NCBI GenBank assembly: GCA_963784425.1
Contig: CAWARM010000015.1
Coordinates: forward strand, 1-64,000
Length of the DNA: 64,000 nt
DNA from: SHZL01 sp963784425
Lineage (GTDB): Bacteria; Pseudomonadota; Gammaproteobacteria; Xanthomonadales; SZUA-36
Reading direction: 5' to 3'
Below the pieces are notes generated by a model that was not told the origin of the DNA, ran no database searches, and saw only the letters and a program-made list of their open reading frames with translations. The position numbers and the translations under genes were made by a program. Of this stretch, positions 34,653 to 45,013 are shown in pieces (position 1 is the stretch's first letter; each line of letters opens with the position of its first letter).

Positions 34653-35834
34653 ATGGAACTCATTCTTCTCGGTATCTACGCGTTTTTCGCCTGGCTGGTC
34701 TTCTTCAAGTTCAAGTGGCTGCCGTGGAACATCATCACCCAGGTCATCACCATCACGCTCCCGGTCATCGCGCTGACCATACTGATTCTGACCCTGAACA
34801 TCGTGGCCCCCTCGTCTGCCGACGTGCGGGTGGTCAATTACGTGGTGCCGATCAACCCGCCGGTGCGCGGGCTGGTAATCGAGGTGCCGATTGAGCCAAA
34901 CCGGCCGATCAAGAAGGGCGATGTGCTGTTCAAGATCGACCCGACGCCCTACGAGATCGCGGTTAAGAATTTCGCTGCACAGATCGTCCAGCTGGAAGCG
35001 CAACTGGTCACTGCCGAGGCCAATTCGCAGAACCTGACGGAGCAGCTGAAAAGCACGACCGGCCAGAAAGCTGCCATCCAGTCCCAGTTGACCCTGTCCC
35101 GTCTGCGCCTTGAGCAGTTCAAAGAGCTCGCCGACTCCGGCGCCGGCAACCGCTTTGACTACGAGCGGGCCCAGTCTGACGTGGCCAATCTCGAAGGCCA
35201 GTTGGCTTCCGCAGTGGCTGCCGAAGCGCAGGCGCGAGAGAGCGTGGACGCCAAAACGCTGGCGGGTGAACAGGACCAGGTCGCTGCGGTAAAGGCCCAG
35301 ATCGACAGCGCGAAGGCCCAATTGGCCGACGCCGAGTGGCAGCTCAGCCAGACCACCTACTATGCTCCCGCGAATGGCACGGTAGTTGCCCTTACCTTGC
35401 GACCGGGCGCGATGGCCGTGCCCTTGCCGATGGCGCCCGCGATGAATTTCATCGAGGATGAACAATGGGTCCTCGCCATTTTTAAACAGAATGAGGTGCG
35501 CAAGGTCAAGCCGGGACAAGAGGCGGAAGTAGCCTTCAAGATGTATCCGGGCCGTATCGTAAAGTTCAAGGTCGATTCCATCATGTGGGCCACTGCACAG
35601 GGGCAGTTGCCCATTGGTACCATGAACACGGCTGGCGGAGTTGCCCCCATCCCGCCCTATGCCCTGGCGGTGCGCCTGCTGCCAGACGCCAAGGACAAGG
35701 GCCTGTTCCTGGCCGCTGGCGCATCGGGCGCTGGAGCGATTTACACCGACAGCGGCGAAATGATCCAGATCCTGCGCAAGATCCTGTTGCGGGTCAGCGC
35801 CAAGCTGGATTGGCTGATCCTGAAGCTGCATTGA
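34653..35834 (+). CDS. yiaV: HlyD-family membrane fusion protein, YiaV-like
   Basis: A 393-residue periplasmic adaptor of the HlyD/EmrA type. Two N-terminal membrane segments (about 3-20 and 28-52), a first lipoyl half near 70-100 (PPVRGLVIEVPIEPNRPIKKGDVLFKID), a long alpha-hairpin coiled coil at about 105-215, the second lipoyl half near 235-265 and a beta-barrel. It would link an inner-membrane component to the NodT-type outer-membrane protein encoded next. No classical MFS, ABC or RND pump gene accompanies it, so YiaW may be the membrane partner. Confidence 0.85.
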   Translation: MELILLGIYAFFAWLVFFKFKWLPWNIITQVITITLPVIALTILILTLNIVAPSSADVRVVNYVVPINPPVRGLVIEVPIEPNRPIKKGDVLFKIDPTPYEIAVKNFAAQIVQLEAQLVTAEANSQNLTEQLKSTTGQKAAIQSQLTLSRLRLEQFKELADSGAGNRFDYERAQSDVANLEGQLASAVAAEAQARESVDAKTLAGEQDQVAAVKAQIDSAKAQLADAEWQLSQTTYYAPANGTVVALTLRPGAMAVPLPMAPAMNFIEDEQWVLAIFKQNEVRKVKPGQEAEVAFKMYPGRIVKFKVDSIMWATAQGQLPIGTMNTAGGVAPIPPYALAVRLLPDAKDKGLFLAAGASGAGAIYTDSGEMIQILRKILLRVSAKLDWLILKLH

Positions 35835-35844
35835 GCATCGGGGC

Positions 35845-37326
35845 ATGAACGCCAAACCGCTACTCTGGGTATTGCCAGTCTGCCTGGTGCTGGCTACGGC
35901 CGCCTGCGCAATCAAGCCACCCCCTACGCGTGAAGAAATTCGTTCGCAATCTGGTGTTGTGGCCGGCCTGACCGCAACCGACACCTGGAAGGCCGCTGCC
36001 CTTTCAAGTGAAGCGGTCCAGGACAACTGGCTGGCAACGTTTGCTGATCCCCAGCTCAACGCGCTGGTCGCAGAGGCCATGCTGCATAACCCCGACCTTG
36101 CGGTTGCCGCGACCAGGGTGGAACAGGCCGAGCAGTATGTGGAGTTGGCCAAGGCGGCGTTGCGCCCGTCCATCGGCCTGTTCGGCACGGGCGGCCTCAA
36201 AATGGGTGGCGGCGACATCTCTTCCGCCTTGCAGGGCTTCTCGCTGGGGGTTTCCTGGGAGCCTGACCTGTGGGGCCGACTGCGCTACGGGCGCAATGCC
36301 GCACAGGCCACCTACGCATCCACCCAGGCGGATTTTGAATTTGGCCGCCAGTCTCTGGCCGCGACAGTCGCGCGGGCCTGGTTCACGGCCAGCGAAACCT
36401 GGTTGCAGGGCCAGATCGCCGCGAGCATGGTCGCAGCAAGCGAAGAACTGCTGGCCCTGGCGGAAAAACGCTGGAAAGTCGGCGCCGGCAGTGAGCAGGA
36501 TGTCGCGCTGGCCCGTGCCACCCTGGGCGCCTTCCGCGACGCCGCCCAGCAGGTGCAACTGGCGCACAGCCAGAGCCTGCGGGCCCTGGAATTATTGCTG
36601 GGTCGTTATCCCGCTGCTGAACTTGAAGCTCGCCAGAGCCTCACTGCGATGCCCGGGCCCATCCCGGCCGGTTTCCCGCTGCAAATGTTGGAACGCCGCC
36701 CGGACATGGTGGCCGCCGAGCAGCGCGTAGCCGCCGCATTCAACCGGGTGGGTGAAGCCAAGGCTGCGAAGTTGCCGCGCATCATACTGAACGCCAACGT
36801 TGCCTCGATCCATAGCAGCATCCTGACCCTGGCGGAGGGCTTCAGCAATCCCACGGGCGGCGCCGGGGCCAAGCTGCTCGCACCGGTATACAAGGGCGGC
36901 GAACTCCAGACCCAGGTAGAAATCCGCACCCTGGAACAGAAAGAGGCGGTGGCGGATTATGCCCGCTTGGCACTTGTTGCCCTGGGTGACGTCGAAAACG
37001 GCCTTGCGGCCAGCGAGTCCCTGACCGAACGGGAAGCACTGCTGCAACAGGCGGTAAATGACAACCAGCGCGCGCTGGAATTGGCGCAAACCAGCTACCG
37101 CATCGGCAGTGCAGACCTGCGCGCAGTGCAGCAGCAACAGATCAGCCTGGGCTCTTCCCAGCAAGCGCTGTTGCGGGTGCAAAGTGAGCGCTTGAGCCAG
37201 CGCACGACCCTGCACCTGGTGCTGGGCGGGAGTTTCGAGCAGCCATCGGCAACAGAAGGGGAACAACCGGTGGCTTCCAGTGAACCGGCAAAGAACATGG
37301 ACGCAGCGGTGGCGGTAGCTGAATAA
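35845..37326 (+). CDS. NodT-family outer-membrane efflux lipoprotein
   Basis: A 493-residue TolC-like outer-membrane factor. Lipoprotein signal with lipobox ATAAC at about residue 21, two OEP repeat halves (about 60-250 and 280-460) with the LERRPDMVAAEQRVAAAFNRVGEAKAAKLP motif typical of NodT/CusC proteins. It would form the trimeric outer-membrane channel of the YiaV-YiaW system. The last 35 residues are low-complexity. It is the third gene of the yiaW-yiaV operon and converges with the second porin gene. Confidence 0.88.
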   Translation: MNAKPLLWVLPVCLVLATAACAIKPPPTREEIRSQSGVVAGLTATDTWKAAALSSEAVQDNWLATFADPQLNALVAEAMLHNPDLAVAATRVEQAEQYVELAKAALRPSIGLFGTGGLKMGGGDISSALQGFSLGVSWEPDLWGRLRYGRNAAQATYASTQADFEFGRQSLAATVARAWFTASETWLQGQIAASMVAASEELLALAEKRWKVGAGSEQDVALARATLGAFRDAAQQVQLAHSQSLRALELLLGRYPAAELEARQSLTAMPGPIPAGFPLQMLERRPDMVAAEQRVAAAFNRVGEAKAAKLPRIILNANVASIHSSILTLAEGFSNPTGGAGAKLLAPVYKGGELQTQVEIRTLEQKEAVADYARLALVALGDVENGLAASESLTEREALLQQAVNDNQRALELAQTSYRIGSADLRAVQQQQISLGSSQQALLRVQSERLSQRTTLHLVLGGSFEQPSATEGEQPVASSEPAKNMDAAVAVAE

Positions 37327-37353
37327 CGAGGATGTGCCGTGACAGGCTGCGGT

Positions 37354-38802
37354 TCAGAAACGCAGGCTGGCCTGGAGATAGACCCAATTGGCGTCCACTG
37401 CTCCACCATTGGCCGGGACGGAATCGATGGATTGCCGGATGTAGTCGCCGACGAAGAAGTGACCGTAGCCAGCGCGCAACAGTCCCCAGGGGGCCATGCG
37501 CCAATCCACCAGCAGGTCGAGTTCCTGCCCAACATAGGAACTGAAGGCTGGATTGCGGCCATAGCCATTCTGATTGCGGCCTGGTCCGCTTTCCGGGTAG
37601 AAGAAATCCGCCGTGTCCGCCAGCCAGAAGCCGAGCCATTCAAGGGCAATGGTTGCGTCCGCGTGGGGTTTGAAGGACGCCTCCAGGCGCGGAATATGCA
37701 TATTGCGCAGGCCCATCAAATCCATGTTGCCGTATAGGCGGTGGTTGGTGCCGAAGAGCAGTTCAAAGGTCTCGTTTGTGTCGTCCAGGGGATTGCTGTC
37801 GCCTGAGCCGTAGTCGTAACCAAGACCCAGGCGCGGCGCACCGAAAGTGTCTTTCCAGGTGTAAGCACCGGACACATTCACTGCCAGAGCGCGGTGATCG
37901 AGACGATCTGGTGCCCTGGTAAATGGTGCCAAATTGCCCCGCCACTTCGGCAGCATAATCCCAGTTGCCCAGCATGCCGGGCGCTGATTTCCAGCGCGTG
38001 CCGACAGTGTAGATGTCGCGCTCACCAGGACCGCCCAGTGTCGGTGTAATGGCGGTCGGCGATTTTGGCCCGACGTTGCGGGCGAGGAAATACACCTCCG
38101 TGTCCTGCCACGGTGCCAACTGTCGCGAGGAAGCATAGATGCCGCTGAACCAGTCGTGGTCGTTCGACTCGTTGAAGTGGTGATCGTACGGTATGACCTG
38201 GTGTCCGGTGAATGCATCCACCCAGAACAACTCATTTTCAAACCGCAGTTTTACCGCGTCAAACGAGCGCTGCAGATTGCTCCAGTCCGCGTTGCCTATA
38301 TATCGCTGGTCACCGTAAATCATTTCCTGCCGGCCCAGCTTGAGTGACACGGGAAACAGCTTCGGGTCGCCCAGTCGCAGATAGGCCTGGTGCAGGTCCA
38401 GGTTATCGGTTTCGGTAATCGGCCGGGAGTCGCTGGCAGCGTAGGCTTCGCGACCCTCGACAAAGGACGTGAACCAACTCGTTGGAGACCATCCCAGGTG
38501 AAGTTTGGCACGGAACAGGAAAAAGTCATTGCCGGCGTCCAGGTTGCGCGCGAAGTCCCGGTTCGGGTAGGAACCGGCATTGCCTTTCAACTCGTAGCGG
38601 CCGCGGACTTCGCCGCCTGCGTCCCATGCGGAGGCTGCAGGGTATTTCTTGCGCAGAAGAGTATTTACAAGGTCAACGGGGGGCGGCTTGATCGCTGGGT
38701 GGCCGCAGTGGAGACGGCTTCAGCGGCGCACACACTGGCGCTGCCCAAAGAGAAACTTAACAGGACGACTGCCAATCTGGTTTCTGCGGTGTGGAGGTTC
38801 AT
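37354..38802 (-). pseudogene. Alginate-export type outer-membrane porin, two frameshifts
   Basis: A second alginate-export family porin, about 482 residues when repaired. The repaired start is an ATG at 38802 followed by a signal peptide (about residues 1-28; LAVVLLSFSLGSASVCAAE). The frame changes near the G-run 38678-38683 (one base missing; then PPPVDLVNTLLRKKYPAASAWD) and near 37900-37925 (one extra base; then DRLDHRALAVNVSGAYTWKD). The C-terminus ends YLQASLRF, a barrel-closing aromatic. Both changes are needed for a continuous protein and both restore family-like sequence, so sequencing error is likely. Substrate unknown; hydrophobic or anionic small molecules are possible. Confidence 0.72.
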
Positions 38803-38892
38803 GGTATTTGCTCAGAGTAACGATGCATCCCGGCGAGGAGCAACAGGCCCCGCTGCAACCAGAAAGGACAAAGCAGCGGCGAATGGCATGGC

Positions 38893-40056
38893 TTATCCCG
38901 CTATTTCGCGCGCCAGAGCCTTCAGGCTGATTGCTTCGATGTCTTGCGCAACCGGGAAGCGCTCGGTGCCTGGATACACGACAAACCGCGCTTCCGGTTT
39001 CACATCGATACAGGCGCTGTAGAATCCCTTGCGCGGCCTGGGATCCAGGTTGCGCTTGATCTCTATGGCCCAGAGTTTGCGGCCCGGACGTTTCAGCAAA
39101 AGATCAATTTCGGCGCCGCCTGATGCGCGGTAAAAGTTCGCATCGCTCCCCTGCGGCGCAACGGAGAGCAGGTTTTCAATGACAAAACCCTCCCAACTGT
39201 GACCGACAACCGGATGGCCCAACACCGCTTCCTTGTTGGCAAGGCCAAGCAGGGCGTGTGTGATGCCACTATCACGCACATATACTTTGGGCGACTTCAC
39301 CAACCGCTTGCCGATGTTCTTGTGCCAGGGCGAAAGCCTTCTGACCAGCAACAAATCAACCATCAGGTCAAGGTACCTGGCGACGGTTTTGCCATCTACA
39401 CCTAATCCGCGAGCCAAAGAAGCGGCATTCAGCAGCCCTCCCTGGCTGTGCGCAAGCATGACCCAGAAGCGTCGCAGGGTCTCGGCGGGAATACGCGGAC
39501 CCAGTTGCGGTACGTCGCGTTCAAGATAGGTGCGGATGAAGTTCTCACGCCAGCGCGAGCTAGCGCTTTCACTGGCTGCCAGGAAGCTGTCCGGAAAGCC
39601 ACCGCGTACCCATAACCGGTCATGGCGCTCGGACTCAACTTCCAGGATATCCAGCGGCCCTAACTCGAGGTAGGCCACGCGCCCGGCCAGGGTTTCACCC
39701 GATTGCCGCAGGAGCTCCCGCGAAGCCGAACCCAGCAGCAGGAATCTACCAACGGCTCTGCCCCGGCGTCGCCCCCGGTCGATCAGGCCGCGCAGGCTTT
39801 GAAACAGCTCAGGAACACGCTGCACTTCGTCGAGAATAACCAGTCTGTGTTCGTGGTCAGCCAGGTAGAGCTCTGCATCGAAGAGTTTTGCCCGGTCGGC
39901 CGGGGACTCGAGATCAAGATAGGTGGAATCAGTGCCAGCAGCAATTTCGTGGGCGAGTGTGGTTTTTCCTGCCTGCCGCGGCCCCAGCAAGGCAACAGCT
40001 GGATACTCGGCAAGAAGCTGCTGCAAGACAGGCTTTATTCGACGGCATATCATCAT
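38893..40056 (-). CDS. AAA ATPase with DUF4143 domain
   Basis: A 387-residue protein of the AAA_14/DUF4143 family. Walker A GPRQAGKT at about residues 25-32, Walker B LVILDEVQ near 72-79, and DUF4143 in the C-terminal half with SGGAEIDLLLKRPGRKLWAIEIK, a segment resembling PD-(D/E)xK nucleases. Role unknown; the family is accessory, common in archaea and in bacteria, and occurs near toxin-antitoxin systems and mobile DNA. It sits downstream of the ATP synthase operon on the same strand but has no part in that complex. Confidence 0.85.
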   Translation of the reverse strand: MMICRRIKPVLQQLLAEYPAVALLGPRQAGKTTLAHEIAAGTDSTYLDLESPADRAKLFDAELYLADHEHRLVILDEVQRVPELFQSLRGLIDRGRRRGRAVGRFLLLGSASRELLRQSGETLAGRVAYLELGPLDILEVESERHDRLWVRGGFPDSFLAASESASSRWRENFIRTYLERDVPQLGPRIPAETLRRFWVMLAHSQGGLLNAASLARGLGVDGKTVARYLDLMVDLLLVRRLSPWHKNIGKRLVKSPKVYVRDSGITHALLGLANKEAVLGHPVVGHSWEGFVIENLLSVAPQGSDANFYRASGGAEIDLLLKRPGRKLWAIEIKRNLDPRPRKGFYSACIDVKPEARFVVYPGTERFPVAQDIEAISLKALAREIAG

Positions 40057-40121
40057 TGCAATTATGGATTAAAACTCCAGAAATGCAAGGTTAAAATGAC
40101 CGATTATTGGAGGAAGTTAGC

Positions 40122-40553
40122 TCAGCTCTGGCGTTTCCTGCGCATCTGTTCCAGCGCCTGTAACTGCGCCAGGGCCTGTGCCAGTTTAGCCTCGGCATCA
40201 CCACCGGTTTCAATCCCGCCGGCACGATCCGCCAGTTGGCGTTCCGCTTCTTCTTTCGCGCGCTGGGCTTCTGCGGCATCGAGGTCACCGCCCCGGATCG
40301 CCGTATCGGCCAGCACATTGACCACGTGGGGTTGTACTTCAAGGATGCCGCCACCGACAAAGAAGAACAGTTCCTCTCCGTCTGGTTTCAGCACCCGCAC
40401 CGGGCCGGGCTTGAGCTGCGTAATCAGCGGCGCATGCCGCGGCGCGATGCCCAATTCGCCCATCACACCCGTAGCGAAGACCATCGAAGCTTCACCGGAG
40501 AAGATGGCTTCCTGCGCGGACACGATTTCGCAGTGAATGGTCCTGGTTGCCAC
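40122..40553 (-). CDS. atpC: ATP synthase epsilon subunit
   Basis: A 143-residue F1 epsilon subunit: N-terminal beta sandwich (about 1-88, with MGELGIAPRHAPLITQLKPGPV) and C-terminal helical hairpin (about 90-140) that can inhibit ATP hydrolysis. It is the last gene of the atp operon, starting next to the atpD stop. Length and order are normal. Confidence 0.95.
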   Translation of the reverse strand: MATRTIHCEIVSAQEAIFSGEASMVFATGVMGELGIAPRHAPLITQLKPGPVRVLKPDGEELFFFVGGGILEVQPHVVNVLADTAIRGGDLDAAEAQRAKEEAERQLADRAGGIETGGDAEAKLAQALAQLQALEQMRRKRQS

Positions 40554-41948
40554 TTATGCGGCTTCCTTGGCCTGCATCTGCTTGGCTTTCTCCACTGCTT
40601 CCTCGATGCCGCCCACCATGTAGAAGGCCTGTTCCGGCAGCGCGTCATACTCTCCGCTGACTATGCCCTTGAATGCCCGGATGGTGTCTTTCAGGGAAAC
40701 ATACTTGCCCGGCGAACCGGTAAACGTTTCAGCCACGAAGAAGGGCTGTGACAGGAAACGCTGGACCTTGCGGGCACGCGCCACAGCCAGCTTGTCCTCC
40801 TCGCTCAACTCGTCCATGCCGAGGATGGCGATGATGTCCTTGAGTTCTTTGTACCGTTGCAGCACGCCCTGCACGCCGCGCGCAGCATCGTAGTGTTCCT
40901 GCCCGATGAGGTTGGGGTCCAGCAGGCGCGAGGTGGAGTCCAGCGGATCCACGGCCGGGTAGATACCCATTTCGGCAACGCCGCGGCTGAGTACCAGGGT
41001 GGCATCGAGATGCGCGAAGGTGGTGGCTGGCGACGGGTCGGTCAGGTCGTCCGCGGGAACGTACACGGCCTGGAAGGAGGTGATGGAACCGGTCTTGGTG
41101 GAGGTGATGCGTTCCTGCAACAGGCCCATCTCCAGGGCCAGCGTTGGCTGGTAACCCACCGCTGAAGGCATGCGGCCCAGCAACGCGGACACCTCGGTGC
41201 CGGCCAGCGTGTAGCGGTAGATATTGTCGATGAACATCAGCACGTCGCGGCCCTGATCGCGGAACTCTTCGGCAATGGCCAGGCCAGTGAGTGCCACGCG
41301 CAGGCGGTTACCCGGCGGCTCGTTCATCTGGCCATAGACCAGCGCCACCTTTTTCAGCACGTCGGCGTCCTTCATCTCGTGGTAGAAGTCGTTACCTTCG
41401 CGGGTACGCTCACCCACACCGGCAAACACCGAATAACCCGAGTGTTCTACGGCGATGTTGCGGATCAGTTCCATCAGCGTCACGGTCTTGCCCACGCCGG
41501 CGCCACCAAACAGACCCACCTTGCCACCCTTGGCAATCGGCATGATGAGGTCGATGACCTTGATGCCGGTCTCCAGCAATTCGTTGCCGCCCGCTTGCTC
41601 TTCGTAGCTGGGCGGCTTGCGGTGGATCGGCATGCGCTTGGTCTCGCCGATCGGGCCCGCTTCGTCGATGGGGCGGCCCAGCACGTCCATGACGCGGCCG
41701 AGAGTCTGCTCGCCCACGGGCACGGAGATGGCGGCACCGGTGTCGCTCACCACCAGGCCGCGCTTGAGGCCGTCGGTGGAGCCCAGCGCGATGGTACGCA
41801 CCACGCCGTCACCCAACTGCTGCTGCACTTCCAGCGTGATGTCGGCGCTGTCTACGGTCAGGGCGTTGAATATCCGCGGCATGGCATTGCGCGCGAACTC
41901 AACATCCACGACAGCGCCGATAACTTGAACGATTTTTCCAGCACTCAT
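40554..41948 (-). CDS. atpD: ATP synthase beta subunit
   Basis: A 464-residue catalytic F1 subunit. Walker A GGAGVGKT at about residues 150-157, catalytic glutamate in GVGERTREGND, and the DELSEEDKLAVARARK region near the C-terminus (DELSEED loop). It sits between atpG and atpC as usual. Intact and of normal length. Confidence 0.97.
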   Translation of the reverse strand: MSAGKIVQVIGAVVDVEFARNAMPRIFNALTVDSADITLEVQQQLGDGVVRTIALGSTDGLKRGLVVSDTGAAISVPVGEQTLGRVMDVLGRPIDEAGPIGETKRMPIHRKPPSYEEQAGGNELLETGIKVIDLIMPIAKGGKVGLFGGAGVGKTVTLMELIRNIAVEHSGYSVFAGVGERTREGNDFYHEMKDADVLKKVALVYGQMNEPPGNRLRVALTGLAIAEEFRDQGRDVLMFIDNIYRYTLAGTEVSALLGRMPSAVGYQPTLALEMGLLQERITSTKTGSITSFQAVYVPADDLTDPSPATTFAHLDATLVLSRGVAEMGIYPAVDPLDSTSRLLDPNLIGQEHYDAARGVQGVLQRYKELKDIIAILGMDELSEEDKLAVARARKVQRFLSQPFFVAETFTGSPGKYVSLKDTIRAFKGIVSGEYDALPEQAFYMVGGIEEAVEKAKQMQAKEAA

Positions 41949-41966
41949 TTCACTTGCTCCAAAAAT

Positions 41967-42830
41967 TTAAACGGCCGCCGCACCTGCGACAATTTCAGAA
42001 ATTTCCTGCGTGATCGCGGCCTGTCGGGCCTTGTTGTAAGCCAGTTTCAGATCGCCGATGAGTTCAACGGCGTTCTCGGTCGCGTTCTTCATGGCGACCA
42101 TGCGTGCCGCGTGCTCGGAAGCCAGGTTTTCCAGTACCGCCTGGTAAACCTGCGTCTCGATGTACCGCACCAGCACGGTGTCCAGCAATTTCTCGGCATC
42201 GGGTTCGTAAATGTAATCCCAGATGTCAGGAATTTCTTTTTCATCGGACTCCGGCAAGGGCAGCAACTGCTCAAGCACCGGGCGCTGCGACATCGTATTG
42301 ATGAAGTCGTTGTACACCAGGAACACCCGGTCTACTGAACCATCGCGATAAGCGTCGAGGATGACCCGCATCGCTCCAATCAGTTTTGCGATCTGCGGCC
42401 GGTCACCAAAGTTGCTTGCGGAGGCAACGATCTCAATCGGGAAGTTCTTGAAATAAGCCGTGGCCTTCTTGCCCATGGTAACCAGGCTGATTTCCACGTG
42501 CTTTTCCCGCCACTGGCGCGCATGAGCAATGGCCAGTTTGAACAGGTTGGAGTTCAGTCCGCCACACTGCCCGCGGTCGGTGGACACCATGATGTAAGCA
42601 ACTTTCCGGACATCGTCGCGCCGTACAGTGAACGGGTGGCGGTATTCCGGGTTCGCCTTGCCCAGATGGCTCATCACCTTGCGAATCATGTGGGCATAAG
42701 GCCGCGTTGCACGCATCAACTGTTGCGACTTCTTGATCTTGCTGGCAGATACCATCTCGAGCGCCGACGTCACCTTGCGGGTGTTTTCGATGCTCTTGAT
42801 CTTGCTGGTAATTTCCTTGCTGCCTGCCAT
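41967..42830 (-). CDS. atpG: ATP synthase gamma subunit
   Basis: A 287-residue central rotor shaft subunit with the conserved N-terminal coiled coil (EITSKIKSIENTRKVTSALEMVSASK) and C-terminal helix ending RQAAITQEISEIVAGA. It fits between atpA and atpD. Confidence 0.96.
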   Translation of the reverse strand: MAGSKEITSKIKSIENTRKVTSALEMVSASKIKKSQQLMRATRPYAHMIRKVMSHLGKANPEYRHPFTVRRDDVRKVAYIMVSTDRGQCGGLNSNLFKLAIAHARQWREKHVEISLVTMGKKATAYFKNFPIEIVASASNFGDRPQIAKLIGAMRVILDAYRDGSVDRVFLVYNDFINTMSQRPVLEQLLPLPESDEKEIPDIWDYIYEPDAEKLLDTVLVRYIETQVYQAVLENLASEHAARMVAMKNATENAVELIGDLKLAYNKARQAAITQEISEIVAGAAAV

Positions 42831-42854
42831 GATCTCGCTCCGAACGGGGTTTTC

Positions 42855-44399
42855 TTACCAGCTGCCGCTGGCTTTGAACTCGGTGACTGCTGACTTCAAC
42901 TGTGCTTCGAGATCATCATTCCAGTCACCCGCATCCAGCTTTTCCATCAGGGCCGCCTGGGTTGCACCCAGCGAGTCGACCAGGGCTTCTTCAAATGCAC
43001 CCACCTTGTTTAGCGGGACATCATCCATGAAGCCGCGGTCAACGGCATACAAGGACACGGCCATCTGCCCGACGGACAAGGGGCTGTACTGCTTCTGCTT
43101 CATCAACTCGGTTACGCGCTGACCGCGGTCGAGTTGCTTACGGGTCGCATCATCGAGGTCAGATGCGAACTGGGCAAAAGCCGCCAATTCTCGGTACTGC
43201 GACAGCGCCAGGCGGATACCGCCACCAAGTTTCTTGATCACCTTGGTCTGCGCAGCGCCGCCGACGCGGGACACCGACAGGCCCGCGTTTACTGCCGGGC
43301 GCACACCGGAGTTGAACATATCGGTATCGAGAAAAATCTGGCCATCGGTGATGGAGATCACATTGGTCGGTACGAAAGCGGACACGTCGCCGGCCTGGGT
43401 CTCAATGATGGGCAGTGCGGTCAGCGAACCGGTCTTGCCCTTGACCTTGCCGCCGGTGAATTTCTCGACATACTCCACGTTCACTCGCGCTGCTCGCTCC
43501 AGCAGGCGGGAATGCAGATAGAACACGTCACCGGGGTAGGCCTCGCGGCCCGGCGGGCGGCGCAACAGCAGTGACACCTGGCGATAGGCCCAGGCCTGCT
43601 TGGTCAAATCATCATAAATAATCAGGGCATCTTCACCGCGGTCACGGAAATACTCGCCCATGGTGCAGCCGGAATACGGTGCAATGTACTGCATTGCGGC
43701 GGATTCAGAAGCCGAGGCATTGACCACGATGGTGTGCTTCATGGCCCCGTGCTCTTCGAGTTTGGCCACGACGTTCGCCACGGTCGACTGTTTCTGCCCA
43801 ATGGCCACGTAAATGCACTTGATGCCCGACTTGGCCTGGTTGATGATCGTATCGATGGCAATGGCCGACTTGCCGATCTGGCGGTCACCGATGATCAATT
43901 CGCGTTGTCCGCGGCCGATCGGCACCATGGCGTCGATGGATTTCAGACCGGTCTGCACCGGTTGGTCGACCGATTTACGCCAGATCACACCCGGCGCCAC
44001 TTTCTCAATCGGCGCAAATCCATCGTTATGAATCGGACCTTTGCCGTCGATCGGGTTGCCCAGCGCATCGACCACGCGTCCGAGCAGGCCATGGCCATGC
44101 GGCACTTCGAGGATTCGCCCGGTGCATTTGACCGTGTCGCCCTCGGTAATGTGCTCGTACTCGCCAAGAATAACGGTACCAACCGAATCCCGCTCCAGGT
44201 TCAGCGCGAGGCCAAACGTGTTGCCGGGGAACTCGATCATTTCACCTTGCATCGCGTCTTCGAGACCGTGAATGCGGGCAATGCCATCGGAGACACTGAC
44301 CACGGTGCCTTCGTTGCGCGTTTCGGCAGAGATATTCAGTTGCTCTACACGCTGTTTGATCAGCTCGCTGATTTCAGATGGATTCAGTGATACTTGCAT
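42855..44399 (-). CDS. atpA: ATP synthase alpha subunit
   Basis: A 514-residue F1 subunit with Walker A GDRQIGKSAIAIDTI at about residues 170-184 and the conserved SVSRVGGAAQT motif near 372. It is flanked by atpH and atpG as in most proteobacteria. Normal length. Confidence 0.97.
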   Translation of the reverse strand: MQVSLNPSEISELIKQRVEQLNISAETRNEGTVVSVSDGIARIHGLEDAMQGEMIEFPGNTFGLALNLERDSVGTVILGEYEHITEGDTVKCTGRILEVPHGHGLLGRVVDALGNPIDGKGPIHNDGFAPIEKVAPGVIWRKSVDQPVQTGLKSIDAMVPIGRGQRELIIGDRQIGKSAIAIDTIINQAKSGIKCIYVAIGQKQSTVANVVAKLEEHGAMKHTIVVNASASESAAMQYIAPYSGCTMGEYFRDRGEDALIIYDDLTKQAWAYRQVSLLLRRPPGREAYPGDVFYLHSRLLERAARVNVEYVEKFTGGKVKGKTGSLTALPIIETQAGDVSAFVPTNVISITDGQIFLDTDMFNSGVRPAVNAGLSVSRVGGAAQTKVIKKLGGGIRLALSQYRELAAFAQFASDLDDATRKQLDRGQRVTELMKQKQYSPLSVGQMAVSLYAVDRGFMDDVPLNKVGAFEEALVDSLGATQAALMEKLDAGDWNDDLEAQLKSAVTEFKASGSW

Positions 44400-44474
44400 T
44401 GTTTTCTTCCTGTTGGATCGCGCTTTTTGTCGACGACCGGTTATTCAAAAATTGTTTTTACTATTTGTTTCTAT

Positions 44475-45011
44475 TTAGAGGGACAGGGCATTGCTCAGCT
44501 TATTCAACCGCCCCTGCAGCGAGCCATCGATGACCTGATCGCCGGCATAGATCACGGCGCCACTCAGCACAGCGGGATCAACCTCGTTTTCCAGTTCGAT
44601 AGCGCACTTGAACCGGCGCGCCAGAGCCTCGCTCATGCGCCCTGCCTGGTCCTCGCTCAAGGCCTGGGCAGAAACCACCCGCACATGCAAACGCTGCTCG
44701 GCTGCCAGCTTCAATCTCCTGAACAGGGCAGTAATTTCGGGCAGCAGAGGCAGCCGGCGATTTGCGCCAAGCACACCCAAATAGGCTTTGTAGCGTTCAT
44801 CAAAACGATCACCGCCAGCCGCTGCAAGCAGTTCCACCGCCTGCTCCGGTGAAACCAGCGGATTTTCCAGCACGCCGGCGACCAATTTGTCACTGGCAAT
44901 CTGGCTGGCCACAAGCAACATGTTTTGCCAGGATTCCAGGGCGCCACTGTCCTGCGCCAGGCTGAAAGCCGCCTTGGCGTATGGCCGTGCCAGTGTGGTA
45001 ATGCTGCTCAT
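44475..45011 (-). CDS. atpH: ATP synthase delta subunit
   Basis: A 178-residue stator subunit of F1 with the N-terminal LARPYAKAAFSLAQ helix and the C-terminal AVIYAGDQVIDGSLQGRLNKL signature. It is separated from atpF by two bases and from atpA by 75 AT-rich bases. Confidence 0.95.
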   Translation of the reverse strand: MSSITTLARPYAKAAFSLAQDSGALESWQNMLLVASQIASDKLVAGVLENPLVSPEQAVELLAAAGGDRFDERYKAYLGVLGANRRLPLLPEITALFRRLKLAAEQRLHVRVVSAQALSEDQAGRMSEALARRFKCAIELENEVDPAVLSGAVIYAGDQVIDGSLQGRLNKLSNALSL

Positions 45012-45013
45012 GC

